A stretch of DNA of 64,000 nt from Sarcophilus harrisii (GCF_902635505.1 NC_045428.1:300691107-300755106), one strand, 5' to 3'; shown: positions 33,236 to 44,610, counted from the stretch's first letter. The notes: generated by a model from the sequence alone, not told the origin. Numbers and translations: made by a program.

Positions 33236-33305
33236 AGAAATTATTTGTCCAAGATCACACAAGGATTAAGAGTCCCCTTGCTCTTTCCACAGCACCCTGC
33301 TGCTC
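33236..33305 (-). repeat. MIR fragment, antisense
   Basis: ttgtccaagatcacacaagg followed by tgctctttccacagcaccc. Confidence 0.45.
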
Positions 33306-33539
33306 TTACCTAATAAAGCATGAGTTTTAATATTCAAAATATTGCATTGCATAGATATGTTTTATTTAGTTACTGGCATCGATAGTAGGCAGTTATTTCA
33401 AGAGCTGAGGATCTACATAAAATTGAATTGAAATGGAATTTTCTAGGATTTGGGTTCTGAATTAGGGTCTGAGGCTGTTCTGGGCAGAATCATAGGAAAC
33501 CAGAATTATGGTGTTCTTACAAAAAGAAAAATAAAAGAA

Positions 33540-34060
33540 AAAAGAAATTCCTTTCAAGATGACAGATGGAGGCATGAGGTTTTCCATAATTGTGCCTCTG
33601 AGAGAGAGATTCATTAATTACATCTCCAAGTATTGGTGGCTTGCTTGTTGGCAACCTAATCATAATCGACAGTTTTGGAGAGTTTCTCCCATTCTTCCAG
33701 CCAGTCCTCCAGCTACAGGAAGTGGGGGTGGGGAGAACAGAGCTTATGTTTGGTGTGCTGACTTTACAAAGAGCTGGCTGGGGCAGAGTGGAGCACTCAT
33801 GATCTAATCAGGCTACAGAACAATTGCCAAATCTGACATTGTCACCACCTACATTTTCCAATTGTTCTCAGCTAGGGGGTGATTTATTTGTGACTTGCAG
33901 AGGGCACGGTGAACAAACCACTCCCAGAAGTAATTTCCATAGTCCTGGGCTGCAGGTGTACATGTGGTTGGTGGCTTTTGCTTTTTGTCCCAAGAAAGCT
34001 TGTTGGTCAGTCCATGCCCTCATTATCCCCAAGTGTGAGAAGCAGGGTGAGGGTTTAAGA
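33540..34060. other. repeat-poor, GC-richer intronic island
   Basis: No LINE or SINE is recognisable. It includes a perfect 10-bp inverted repeat (agaacaattg at 33817-33826, caattgttct at 33859-33868) around a 32-bp core that recurs in part at 36009. Short open frames of about 80 codons are present on + but show no family. Confidence 0.45.
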
Positions 34061-34064
34061 AAAT

Positions 34065-34225
34065 GACACCTTATATTTATACAATACCAAAATGGCATAT
34101 CATCCCTTTGATTCTTACAGTAAGAATGAGCTATTATGACTATAATTTTATAGTCTAGGAAGTGGAGACTCAGAAATTTAATATGTTCAAGGAATTGTTC
34201 CAAGTGCTGGGACTCGAACAAGGGT
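34065..34225 (-). repeat. MIR, antisense
   Basis: acaccttatatttatacaat, tctaggaagtggagactcag and gggactcgaacaagggtcaa. Confidence 0.6.
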
Positions 34226-34231
34226 CAACCA

Positions 34232-34437
34232 CTCTGTCACGGGCCTCTGGCAATCAGGTGAATCCTAGATCCTTCTTCTCAGAATTCTTTTTAAATGCAT
34301 AATTGAAGGAAATGCTATTTTCCAGTTAGAGATAAATGAAAATATAAATGTAATTGCTTTTCCTAATAAAAGTTCACAGAAACTCTGAAATCTATTCATA
34401 GACTCCCTGGGGGCTCATAAAACCAAGGTTAAGAACT
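34232..34437. mobile_element. hAT-like nonautonomous DNA transposon remnant
   Basis: cttcttctcagaattctttt and aaatgcataattgaaggaaa are internal landmarks. The end ccaaggttaagaacttctgg is a typical terminal repeat. Shares its landmarks with the copy at 56890-57065. Confidence 0.5.
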
Positions 34438-34484
34438 TCTGGACTAGAAGCTATTTTTTTGTGACTCCCAAAGCCCCCTCTACT

Positions 34485-34765
34485 ACACTAAACAACAGTA
34501 TGTGTAAGGTATTGTGCTGAGCACTGGGAATAAAGATAACAGCCCTGCTCCTCCAAAAGACAGTTTTTGCCCTCAATAAGCTTGTTTTCTTCTTTTTCTT
34601 TTTTAAATAGTTTTTTATTTTTTCCAAATACTTGCAAAGATAGTTTTCAACATTTCCAAATTTTTCTTCTTCCTTCCCCATGTCCCCTAGACAGGAAGCA
34701 ATTCAATATTTGTTAAACATGTGCAATTCAAGAAGCTTATTTTCTAGTAGAGGAAGATATATGTA
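34485..34765 (-). mobile_element. L2 3' end, antisense, host of an L1 insertion
   Basis: tattgtgctgagcactggga and cagtttttgccctcaataag lie before the break. gaagcttattttctagtaga comes after it. Confidence 0.7.
34591..34729 (-). mobile_element. short L1 3' UTR inserted in L2
   Basis: Antisense L1 tail (aatagttttttattttttcc; ccctagacaggaagcaattc). It is flanked by aataagcttgttttct (34575-34590) and aagaagcttattttct (34730-34745), an imperfect 16-bp duplication. Confidence 0.85.
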
Positions 34766-35155
34766 AAAATATTCTGTTGGGGTTAGTGTGAAAAGTCTGA
34801 AGAATCAGGATTGTAATCTGGAGAACAATGCAACATGGTTGGCCAGGGCATCTCCGTAAGTGGAGGTTCTGAGAGGAACTAGCCAAAAGGTGAAGGTACT
34901 TTCAATACGAGTAGTTCATGGTTGAAGTTTGTATGTAGGATGAAGAAGTTTCCATGCTGTGGGTCAGATATATTGCTTACAGATACTGCATTTGTATATG
35001 AGCAATGGACTGGGAAGTGGTTATCTTTCCATTTTAGAATAATCCTGGAATATCCCTGATGAACTAGGGCTTTCCTTCTGCTACTCAAAAACTCCTATCA
35101 CAACTGAGGCTCCCTCAGTCAAGAAAATAATGACTCATTTATGCAGAACTAAGAA
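34766..35155. other. intron, nothing recognised
   Basis: Unique sequence with one chance minus-strand ORF of 69 codons. Confidence 0.35.
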
Positions 35156-35159
35156 ACAT

Positions 35160-35945
35160 TAGAATATAGTAGACAGAGCCAGGCTATGGTCTCATATGCT
35201 TCTGATACATATATGATTGAATAAGCAATGACCTGAATCTGGTAGAGGAAGTTTCCTTTTTATTTTCCCTAGTAAATTTATTTATTTTTAAAACACAGTT
35301 GCTTTATGAATCATGTTAGGAGATAAAAATCAGAGCAAAAGGGAAAATCCATGGGAGAGATTAAAAAAAAAAAAAAGTGAACATAGCATATATTGATTTA
35401 CATTCAGTCTCCCAAGTTCTTTTTTCTGGATGCAGATGGCATTTTCTATGCAAAGTCTTTTAGGATTGCTTTGGATCACTGAACCATTGCGAAGAACCAA
35501 GTCTTTCATAGTTAATGATTGCACATTCTTGCTATTATTGTGTACAATGTATTTCTGGTTCTGCTTGTTTTGCTCTTCATTAGTTCTTGTAAATCTTTCC
35601 AGGTCTTTCTAAAATAATTTTATTTTCCTCATTTTCTCATTTTTTATAGAACAATAATATTCCATTACTTTCATATACCACCAATTTGTTCAGCCATTCC
35701 TCTATTGACGGGCATTTACTCATTTTCCAATTCTTTGCTACCACAAAAAGAGCTGCTCCAAACATTTTTGCAGATGTGGGTCCTTTTCCCTTCTTTATGA
35801 TTTCCTTGGGATATAGATCACTGCTAGGTCAAAGGGTATGCACAGTTTTATAATCCTTTGGGCACAGAGGAAGTTTCCTTACCTGGGAGTTCCCTATACC
35901 AGTGAGCTGACAGGCTCACCATCTACAGATAAATGGGTACAAATA
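35160..35945 (+). repeat. tRNA-type CORE-SINE (gggagtt-tail family), sense, split by an L1
   Basis: A worn head precedes ctggtagaggaagtttcctt at 35240-35259. After the L1 the SINE resumes with acctgggagttccctatacc and ccatctacagataaatgggta. Same family as 12058. Confidence 0.65.
35259..35865 (-). mobile_element. L1, 3' UTR and ORF2 end, inserted in a SINE
   Basis: Antisense L1 (attcagtctcccaagttctt; aacaataatattccattact; atttgttcagccattcctct; gtcaaagggtatgcacagtt). It is flanked by a perfect 15-bp duplication agaggaagtttcctt at 35244-35258 and 35866-35880. The 3' UTR is of the older type. Confidence 0.92.
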
Positions 35946-36365
35946 TTTATATTTGTTTATATTTACACATTTCAAATGTCTTTCTGTGTATATAACATTG
36001 CTAATATGTTGCCAAATCTGACATTGTCATCACCTATATTTTTCAATTTGCATATACACATGTCTGTATGTTTGTAATATTTTGGAAACTTTATAATACT
36101 TTGTAAAAATTAGCTGCTATTCTAGACCTATACATGTATATTAATGTGTGTGTGTATAAAGTTTACATTTTCAGTTTTTATATATAATATATAATAAAAC
36201 ATTTTGGAAAATTTAAAATGCTCTATAAAAGGATATATATATATATATTTATTTACTTGTATATATCTTATGAATCAATGTTCTATAAAAGTTGGCAATA
36301 TATGTATATATAATATATGTGTGCTTCTGTGTATGCAGTCAGCTTTTATAGAGCATTGTAAAGTT
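35946..36365. other. AT-rich intron with a copy of the 33824 core
   Basis: Positions 36009-36048 match 33824-33863 at 37 of 40 bases. The rest is TATA-rich low-complexity sequence (36235-36320). Confidence 0.45.
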
Positions 36366-36367
36366 TC

Positions 36368-37075
36368 TAAAATGTTTTATTTAAGCCTTATGACAATCCT
36401 ATAAGTTGGTACTATTGATATTATTATCCTCATTTTACAGATGAAGAAACTGAGACTCAGAGAGGTTAAGTGGACTGCTTTAGTCATATCATTGGTATCA
36501 TAGACTATTTTAAAGTCAGATCTCTCTGACCCCAAATTCTGCATTCTATACAGTATACCACAGGTTCTTAAATCTTTTGATCTCAGGACTCCTTTATACT
36601 CTTAAAAATAATTTAGAACTCCAATAAGCTTTTTTAAATGTAGTTTATATATGATATCATATTAGAAATAAAAATTTTAAAATATTGATTTCATTTAAGA
36701 ACAATAATAAACCTGCTCATATTAATGTTTTCATGGGAAATAACTACATTTTCCAAAATGAAAAAAATAAGGATGGCACTGTTATACTTAGTTTTTTTGT
36801 AAATCTCTTTAAGGTCTGGGTTTAATAAAAGACAGCTGGATTCTCGTATTTGTTTCTCCACTTAATCTGTTGCATTATCTGTGGTGATAAGCTGTTTTAT
36901 TTAAAGCATTTAAAGAAAAGTCAGCCTTATACAGATATGTTTCTGGAAAAAGGAAAGTATTATTTTGAAAACAATTTTTACTTTGCAAATCACTTGAAAG
37001 GGCCTCAGTGACCCACAAGAATCTACTGACTATTCCTTGAGAACCTCTGCCTTATAAAATGCTGCTTCTCAGATA
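36368..37075 (-). repeat. MIR, antisense, interrupted by a DNA transposon
   Basis: The MIR part is 36368-36560 (aatcctataagttggtacta; cattttacagatgaagaaac; ccccaaattctgcattctat). A last scrap follows the transposon (taaaatgctgcttctc). Confidence 0.7.
36560..37052. mobile_element. hAT-like (MER/Charlie-type) DNA transposon remnant in MIR
   Basis: Starts caggttcttaaatcttttga and ends attccttgagaacctctg, which form complementary termini. Inner landmarks are acaataataaacctgctcat and agacagctggattctcgtat. These recall a mammal-wide nonautonomous hAT family. No transposase frame. Confidence 0.55.
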
Positions 37076-37089
37076 AATAAATAAAGTTT

Positions 37090-37539
37090 TTCCTGCATAT
37101 TGACATTGTTTGCTGGATGTATATGTTAAGCATTAGGGTTTAGCACTGTGGGGTATATAGGTCCTTTCCTAAAAGCCTTTGTTGAAGAAAGAAGAAATAT
37201 ATATATAAACCTATAGAGAAGCATACAAGGCAGTCTATGTGCTAGATTATGTGATACAGATTTGAAGTGTATTAAATGAAAAAAGAAAGAGGTCAGTGTG
37301 TGGCCAAGGGAGACTTGATAGAGAAGGTGGTGCTTGATGAATGAAGCATTGAAGAACAGGTAAAATTTTAGATGAATAGAGGTAAAGGAAGCAGACATTT
37401 TTGGTTGGGCAGACAGCAGAAGGAAAGGCATAGAAATTATGGAAATAAATATGAAATATGTAGGGGACAGAGAGGAACCTGACTTACTTAAATGTTTGGG
37501 AAGATTCTTTTGGAGAATAATGACACATAGGTTATAAAG

Positions 37540-37573
<34 letters not shown>

Positions 37574-37584
37574 ATCTTTATATG

Positions 37585-37656
<72 letters not shown>

Positions 37657-37900
37657 AGACCAGATTGAAGACAACCTTAAAAACATAGGTTTTTAGGTTT
37701 TGTATGCTAGGGAATAGGGAACCACGATAGATTCCTGAGAAGGTTAAGTGACATCATGAATTAAAGTTTTTGTTTTTGTTTTTTAAGAAAGATTAGCCTA
37801 TTGGCAGTGTCATGTATCACCCAAAAAGGAGGTGGACCAGCCATGCTGTGAGAGTGAATGATAACAGATGGAAAGGATTAGTGTTTTACCAGTATCCATG
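37090..37900 (-). mobile_element. L2 LINE fragment, antisense, with a microsatellite
   Basis: cagcagaaggaaaggcatag, gaagacaaccttaaaaacat and agggaatagggaaccacgat. The 186-codon minus-strand frame here is driven by the TG/TA runs and is not a gene. Confidence 0.65.
37543..37652 (+). repeat. (TG)n followed by (TA)n microsatellite
   Basis: About 15 TG units, a short linker, then some 65 bp of TA with one TGTA interruption. Confidence 0.95.
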
Positions 37901-37904
37901 AAAT

Positions 37905-38235
37905 ATTAAAAGAAATAGAGGAAGACTTTAACATGTTGAGTAGATTATTGGTAAACAATTTCCGGAAGAAAATAGATAAAATCGACATGAATATAGGGAA
38001 TTAAAAAAAAAAAATTAACCATCTGGTTCTGTGTTTTTAAGTGCTTATGATAACAGGTTAATTGTTTAGTTCCACTTTTGACTTTAGGTGTTGTAAGTGG
38101 CATATTTATGGTTCTACAGTGAATCTTCAATTGTCCATATTATTAACAGAGAAACATGGGCCTGTTGTTTTATAAATAAAAAATTATCTTCTTAGTTATT
38201 TAAAAGGCATGTAATACATTTTTAAGTTAATCCAA
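37905..38235. other. intron, nothing recognised
   Basis: AT-rich unique sequence. Confidence 0.35.
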
Positions 38236-38239
38236 ACTC

Positions 38240-38900
38240 GCTCTAAACATGTATTCCTCTATGATCCTTGGCTGTGAGTAGGGAAAGAAAGCAGAGCCAG
38301 AGGTATCAGAGCCAAATAATGTGTATGTTGGATGGAAAGCTGGAATGGGATCAGGCAAGGATGAAAACAGTGGTGCCCATTTTAAACTCTAGTTTGGGAA
38401 TGGAAGAGTTCTTTTTTTGCCTTAAAAAAAAGCTCAGAAATTTGTTTTGCTTGACTGTGCATATTTTAACAAGGATTTTCTTTCTTTCTTTTTTTTTCAA
38501 ATGGAGGGGTAGGTGGGAGGAAGAGGAGGTGAATATTTGTTAATTGAAAAAAAAATTTAAACTAAAACTATTATTGATCGTTTAAAAATCTTCTAAGTTA
38601 AAAAGGAAATCAACATTTCTGAATACATCCCCCTACTTTCCACATGTGCAGCAAGCTATCCCTTTTAACAAAGAAGAGGGAAAAAAGCAGAAAGTGGGGA
38701 TGCAGCGTGGGTGGGTTTGGAAGAAGAGTTCAGCAAAACCAATGTGAAATTTGCCAAGTCTGACAGCATATGCAGTATTCTCTTCCTATAGTTGACCACC
38801 TTTGTGCAGAATGGAGAGAGGCTTATTTTCCTCTTCTGGAAGAGATCTTAATAAATCTCATCTTGGAAAAAGGGAAACAGACTATCTCAAAGACAAAATT
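38240..38900. other. repeat-poor intronic island
   Basis: No recognised transposon. Even base composition at 38630-38870, with a low-complexity T/G-rich patch at 38470-38520. A frame of 91 codons at 38268 has no family. Confidence 0.4.
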
Positions 38901-39225
38901 TTTGCACATAAACTTAACAGACAGATAAGCCTTAGGGAAATATAAGAATCAACAGTTTAAAAATAGAAACATAAGCTATTTCATTTAATAGTTTGAATAA
39001 TAGAGCCAGTTCTATAGAACATTAAAACATGTGGTAATTGCTATACAAAACAAGAACAATGAGAAAATGAGAAAGCAAATCACATTTATTATTTATAACA
39101 ATAAATTATAAATCTGAAAAAAATAAAACTAATTAACAATAAACAATAAATCTGAAGTCAGAAAACTAGTAACACCCTTAATGTTCAACATCAGAAGAAT
39201 AGTTTAATAAATTGATATATTAAGT
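38901..39225. other. intron, A-rich, nothing recognised
   Basis: A-rich with repeated ataaat words. Could be an L1 ORF remnant, but this is not supported. Confidence 0.3.
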
Positions 39226-39227
39226 AT

Positions 39228-39300
39228 TAGTAATAATAGCTAATATTTATATAGCACTGACTGTGTCAGATACAACAATCCTGGGAGGTAGGTGCTATTG
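39228..39300 (-). repeat. MIR 5' part, antisense
   Basis: atagctaatatttatatagc and ctgggaggtaggtgctattg, abutting the next SINE. Confidence 0.55.
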
Positions 39301-39302
39301 TT

Positions 39303-39545
39303 GTCCTTGTTTAATCATTTTTCAGTTGTGGCTGACTTTTCACAATCCCATTTAGGGTTTTCTTGGCAAAAATAGTGGAGCTGTTTGCCATTTTCTTCTC
39401 ATTTTACAGGTGGAGGTAAACAAAGTTAAGTGATTTGCCCAGGGTCACATAGATAGTGTCTAAGGCCAGATTTGAATTCAGGAAAAAGAATCTTCCTGAC
39501 TCTAGACCCAGTACTCTGTGCATTGTGCTACCTAACTGCCATGTT
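39303..39545 (-). repeat. CORE-SINE with RTE/BovB-like tail, antisense
   Basis: atttagggttttcttggcaa, gtgatttgcccagggtcaca and ctgtgcattgtgctacctaa. Confidence 0.85.
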
Positions 39546-39649
39546 TCAAAGTGAAATAATGATAAAGTTGGGGAAAGGTTTGGAAAAGTAAGAGATGGAA
39601 ACCTTAGAAAGATAAAAGAATGGGATAGATATTGTCATGGGAGGGAGGC

Positions 39650-40620
39650 ATGATGTGGCATTTTATTAAGAACTATGTGCTAGGCTTCAAGGATACTAAG
39701 ACAGATTTGAAATAGTTCTTACTCAAGGAGTTTATGCTCTATGAGAGAAACAACATGTACTCATAGAAGCAGATAAAATTATATATATAAAATATAAGAT
39801 AATTTGGAGCTGGATAACTAGCAGCTGGAGAGGATTAAGATAGTCTGGGATGTCCGGGATGAGTTTTAAAGGATACTAGGGATTGCTTTTAAGCTAATGT
39901 GTAAGGACATTTCATTCTAGATTGAGAACAGACTGTACAAAGTCATGGATATGAGAGATGGATTGTTGTTTGTGAGGGACAGCAAGTTGACAAATTCATG
40001 AAGGGTAGTAACGCATAACAAATCTGGAAAGATTAGGATGGAGCCTGATGGTGAAGGGTTTTAAATACCAATCAAAGAAATCTGTTTTTGACTAAGTCAG
40101 TTATAATTGATCATCTCACAATGTTGTACTAACTGTGTACAATGGTCTCCTGGTTCTATTCACTTTACTCAGCATCAGATTTTTCTGAAATCTACCTTCT
40201 CATCATTTGTAAGAGAAACCACATGTACCCAGAATGATTGGATTGGTTCACAACTCCATCAACAATGCATTAGTGTTCTAAATTGCCCATATCTTCTCCA
40301 ACATTTTATTATTTTTCTTTTCTGTCATATTAGCCAATTTGATAGATAGGTGGTACCTTAAAGTTGTTTTAATTTGCATTTCTCTAATTGAAATTGATTT
40401 AGAGAATTTTTTTCTTATGATGATAGCTTTGATTTTGAAAATGTATTAAAGAAAGAAAAAATTGGAGGCAGGGATACCAATAATTAGGAATGCATTGCAA
40501 TATTCCATGCTAGAAGTGATGAAGACTTTAACTAAGGTAGAAATGTGTGAGTGGAAAGGAAGTAGCAGATGAAAGAGATATTGTGAAGATAGAATAAAAA
40601 TGAATGAATGGAAAAAAATT
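39650..40620 (-). mobile_element. L2 LINE, antisense, interrupted by L1
   Basis: 3' terminus cattttattaagaactatgt. tggtgaagggttttaaatac comes before the L1, and gaatgcattgcaatattcca after it. The latter is the reverse of the DYCNSLL region. Confidence 0.72.
40088..40437 (-). mobile_element. L1 ORF2 end with internal deletion, inserted in L2
   Basis: caatggtctcctggttctat, then a jump to gaatgattggattggttcac, ccatcaacaatgcattagtg and tttaatttgcatttctctaa. Antisense. Confidence 0.75.
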
Positions 40621-41035
40621 TAATAAAGGCGTAAGTCTATGTGCTTTTGTTAATATCTTTGTTAATAAGAACAAAGGGTAAAAGTACCAAAGTGAGACTG
40701 GCCATTTTTATTCTGAAATAAAAACATAGAAGAAGAAAAAATTTAGAATATAGGAAAGAATTATATAGAAAAATATTCCATGCAACTTGTCTTTTTAAAA
40801 GTATATAATATCACCTTGCTTTCAAAGCTGTCCTTTTTCTTTGTGCTTCATTGTGAACCTGTTTCTTTTCTCTGCTGTGCATTAAAAAAAAAATTTCCAT
40901 TTTCTTTACTTTTTTTATTTAAGGGAGGAGGGCATTATTATTACTAAACCTCTTTCCCCTGAAATCTCAGTCCCAACTTAAAAACACCAAAACAACAATC
41001 TTCTAACAAATAAGCATAGCAAGGAAAACAAACCC
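40621..41035. other. intron, nothing recognised
   Basis: AT-rich. A and T runs at 40883-40920. Confidence 0.35.
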
Positions 41036-41039
41036 ACGT

Positions 41040-42760
41040 TGTCCCGTGCCCTCAAAGATGGTTCTCTTTCAGAAAGAAACTTATATTTGAATACGGGAAC
41101 ACTATACTTTTAGGGAGTGGTGACCTGAGCTGGGTGTTTTGGTCTAGGAAGTCTGGGTGAGTAGAACAATAGAGGAGTCAATTGACACACCCTTTCCAGA
41201 GACCATGATAAAGTTGTTCTGAATATGGTTCTCAGAGCTAGAAGTAGAAGCAGATGGGATATAGACCATTGGGATCAGAAAATGATGAGGGTGAAATTTT
41301 ATGGCCAGGCCTGAATGTCTTGAACTTCTAGCTAAATTCACACTTGAAATTTTTAAGAATTAATTATCTTCTCTAGTGACACTCAAATGACATTTCCACA
41401 AATTATAAACAGAATTTGACAGTTTATGATCCTGCAAATTGATAGGTTTAGGCAGCTGTTGATGTGACTTTTAGTCCCTCACTTAACTGAATTTACAGTA
41501 TACTGTAAAGAGTAATTCACCTTCTCTTTATAATGTAATTTACCTCCCTTGATCTTAAGGTGCTCCATGTTTTGTGACCTTCTAATCAACAACTGTGTTC
41601 CTTAAGTTTCCTTCCTTTTTTGGAAGACCATCTTCAACTCAGGCTCCTCCCACTTCTGTCATCTTTTCTTTTTATATACTACTCATTGCTCAAATTCAAC
41701 TTAAGCAAGACCACACCCTGGGGATCAGGGATCAGATGATGGAAGGAGTATGTCCCCTTTCATGACAAGAGAATGTTAAGAATTCAGATCTAGAAATTCA
41801 GTAAGCAACTGGGGTTGGAGGGATGAGCTACTGAAATGCTGATGAGTGGAGAAATGGATGGTTGGCAGGGCTCTCCAATGTGGTGATTGTCTTCCTGTGG
41901 CTTCCTTTTGACCACATTGCCTGTCTTTGTCAAGGACTCAGAAATTCTTCTGTGATTATATTCAAACCACCAGAGCCTCTCTTCATCACCTTCAGGTTCC
42001 TGAACCTAAAAATAGGCTAATTGCTGCCTCTTAGACTGGCACATGGTCAAAATATTTTTTCTAAGCCTCACAGTGTCTTGGAAACAGAACCCAAGCAGGA
42101 ATTTGAGTTTATTAGTCAATAATCCTTTCGGGTTTGGGGTCCAACTGACTATTCTAAACCAGAACATTCTACCAGGAACTACAGATTTGTGCTAATTCAT
42201 CCAAGCTCTTTTACCTGCTGCTTCCTTCAGCCTATAGTTTACATTCACAGGAAGATGGGATTAAAGGTACATAGAGTGGCCATGAAAAAATAAAAAGTCC
42301 TCTGGTTTACAGGGGAAGCAAACCTATGTCCTTGGCATCCCAGTTCTATGATCTAATCAGCCAAACCAACCAACCACAGACAATAGAGGTCCAGGAATAG
42401 AGACTGGAGGACATACGGGGCGGGGGTGGAAATCAGAATGAAAGAAAAGATATGACTCAGTTAAGAACAAAGACATTGGGATGGGAGAAACATCAATTAT
42501 TTTTTGAGCAGGATGTCTCCAGGTGCTAAGGAAACACTTACTCCCTAGAGTAAAGGCTTAATTAACACAAGGTACCAATCCTGGAAGGATGACAGGTGGG
42601 AGGCATTAAAGTCAAGATTTGGTCCAAGAAAATGTTTTTCTTTAGGTGGAAAACAGTGATGTGAGGAGTAGTCTAAGCCTCAGAAAGGGAGATCATGTGT
42701 CAGTTGCCTCCTTCTCAAGTTTCATCTAAGTTTTTAACTATTCATCTTAATCACACAATT
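41040..42760. other. repeat-poor intronic island, 1.7 kb
   Basis: The longest stretch of the intron without a repeat that I can name. Composition is more even than the surroundings. No ORF above 65 codons. May contain conserved noncoding elements. Confidence 0.45.
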
Positions 42761-42834
42761 GACTGAAAGGTTCAAAAAATACAAAATCCCATTTAGTTTG
42801 TTAAAAAATTTTTTTGATTAAATAGAAGACATTA

Positions 42835-43330
42835 GTCTTCCTTTAAAAAAATTATCTATTTTTCTCCTAGTTACATTCCAAACAATTTTTTAAAATTTGT
42901 TTTTACAGTTTTTGAGTTCTAGGTTCTCTCCCTTATTCCCATTCATAATTAAGAAACCACCTGTAAAGTTATGCAAAACATTTTCATAAAAGTCAAGTTG
43001 TAAAAGAAAACACAGATCTCCCACTCTAATAAAAATAAAAACCTTCAAAAAAAAAATTAGGTTTAAAAAACAAAGAGAGAGAGAAATAGAGAATGCTTTA
43101 TTTGTATTCAGACTTGATTAGTTTCTTCTCTGGGTATGAATAGAATTTTTTTTATCACAAGTCCTTCAGAATAGTTGTGGATGATTGTACTACTGAGAAT
43201 AACAAAGTCATTTAGAGCTAATCATCCCAGAACATTGCTATCACTTTGTATACAGTACATTTCACTTTGTTCATGGAGGACTTTGCAAGTTTTTGTTTTT
43301 TCCTGAGCTCATCCTGTTCATCAAGAAATT
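42835..43330 (-). mobile_element. old L1, antisense
   Basis: tttttctcctagttacattc, acaagtccttcagaatagtt and acattgctatcactttgtat follow the L1 3' UTR order. Confidence 0.55.
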
Positions 43331-43334
43331 ACAG

Positions 43335-43630
43335 TCTTAAAAAGACTCTCCAACAAGGCATTTCCTTGTTGGATATGTTGAAATGAAAGAAAATTAGTGG
43401 GTAGCTATGATAAATGACAGATTTTAATAAGATCTTCTGATTATTAATATCAATCAAGGCAGGAAACACAGATGCTTGATAAAAGTATTTCCCACTGGGT
43501 TGAAGTTAAGAGATAAGCAGGACTATTCTGAAACTAATGAGTTATTAAATTACATATCTTTATCTCTATCTATCCATCTATATCTATCAGTAAGTTATAT
43601 GTATTAGATTCCTAATTTCAAACAAAATCA
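43335..43630. other. intron, nothing recognised
   Basis: AT-rich, with a short CTAT-like repeat at 43560-43590. Confidence 0.35.
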
Positions 43631-43639
43631 TTTCATAGT

Positions 43640-43755
43640 CCCTGGATTCAAATCCCACACTTCTGCTTCTTAGTAATTATGTAACTTTTATGGGCCTCAG
43701 TTCTTTATCCACATAAAGTCCATTACAACTCTAAATCTTGAATCCATTTATACTA
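43640..43755 (+). repeat. THER1/MIR-type SINE, sense
   Basis: tccctggattcaaatcccac, tttatgggcctcagttcttt and tacaactctaaatcttgaat. Confidence 0.6.
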
Positions 43756-43929
43756 TTGCTATGTCAAAGTACGTTCTTTGCATAAGGATTTGTTAATATC
43801 ATTACATACCTATCAAGTACATAATTTATCTTTGGGTGCAATTAGCAGCTTGATGAGGGTATGAACCTCAAGTTTTAGATCTATGTTCTAGACAATTGTA
43901 AGGATAGAAGCTTGCATGTGTCTGAGTAG

Positions 43930-44090
43930 GCCAACAGGATTAAGTTACTTGTCCAGGATTACATAGCTAGTGTCTGAGGTTATATTAAATACCTATAATT
44001 TGTCTGTCCCTTTGCTAGGCTCTGGAGATATATACAAGTGCTAAGCGTGAGACAAAGTCATACTTTCCTACAATAAGCTTACATTGTTGT
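43930..44090 (-). repeat. MIR scrap joined to L2 3' end, antisense
   Basis: taagttacttgtccaggatt is MIR-like. cctttgctaggctctggaga and cctacaataagcttacattg are L2-like. Confidence 0.5.
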
Positions 44091-44149
44091 TAGCCATTGA
44101 ATTGATAAGGGTTCTTGGCTTTCAAAGTTGTTTGACTCTAAAATAGGAC

Positions 44150-44610
44150 TGTTATTATATAAACTCTTCTGGTTCTACTCATTTTATTATATATTAGTTT
44201 CTACTAGTCTTCTCAAACCATCCCTTTAATCATATCTTATAACACAATAGCATTATTACATTGCATTCATGTATCACAATTTGTTCAGCCATTCCAAAAT
44301 TAATGAATATCCCTTAGCTGCCATTAAATGTCACTATAAAATTGTTGCTATGTTTTAAAATATAGGGATCCTTTTATTCTTTGATCTCAGGTATAAACCT
44401 AGTAGAAGCAGCTGAGCCAAAATGTGTACACAGTTTAATCACCTTTGGGGGCATAGCTCAAAATTTGCTTTCCAGAATGGCTGTATCAATTCACAGCTCC
44501 ATTAACATCAGTGTTCTGTTTTCACTCATAACTCTTTCAACATGTATTCTTTTTTTTTTGGGGGGGGGGAAATCATCATTTTTGCCAGTTCTGTGGATAC
44601 AAGGTGGAAT
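44150..44610 (-). mobile_element. old L1 ORF2 end, antisense
   Basis: ttctggttctactcatttta, aatttgttcagccattccaa, tttgctttccagaatggctg and cagctccattaacatcagtg. Confidence 0.7.

Noticed and set aside
37126-37686. 186-codon minus-strand frame
   Set aside because: Half of it is YIYIYI and THTHTH from the TA and TG runs, and the rest lies in reversed L2.
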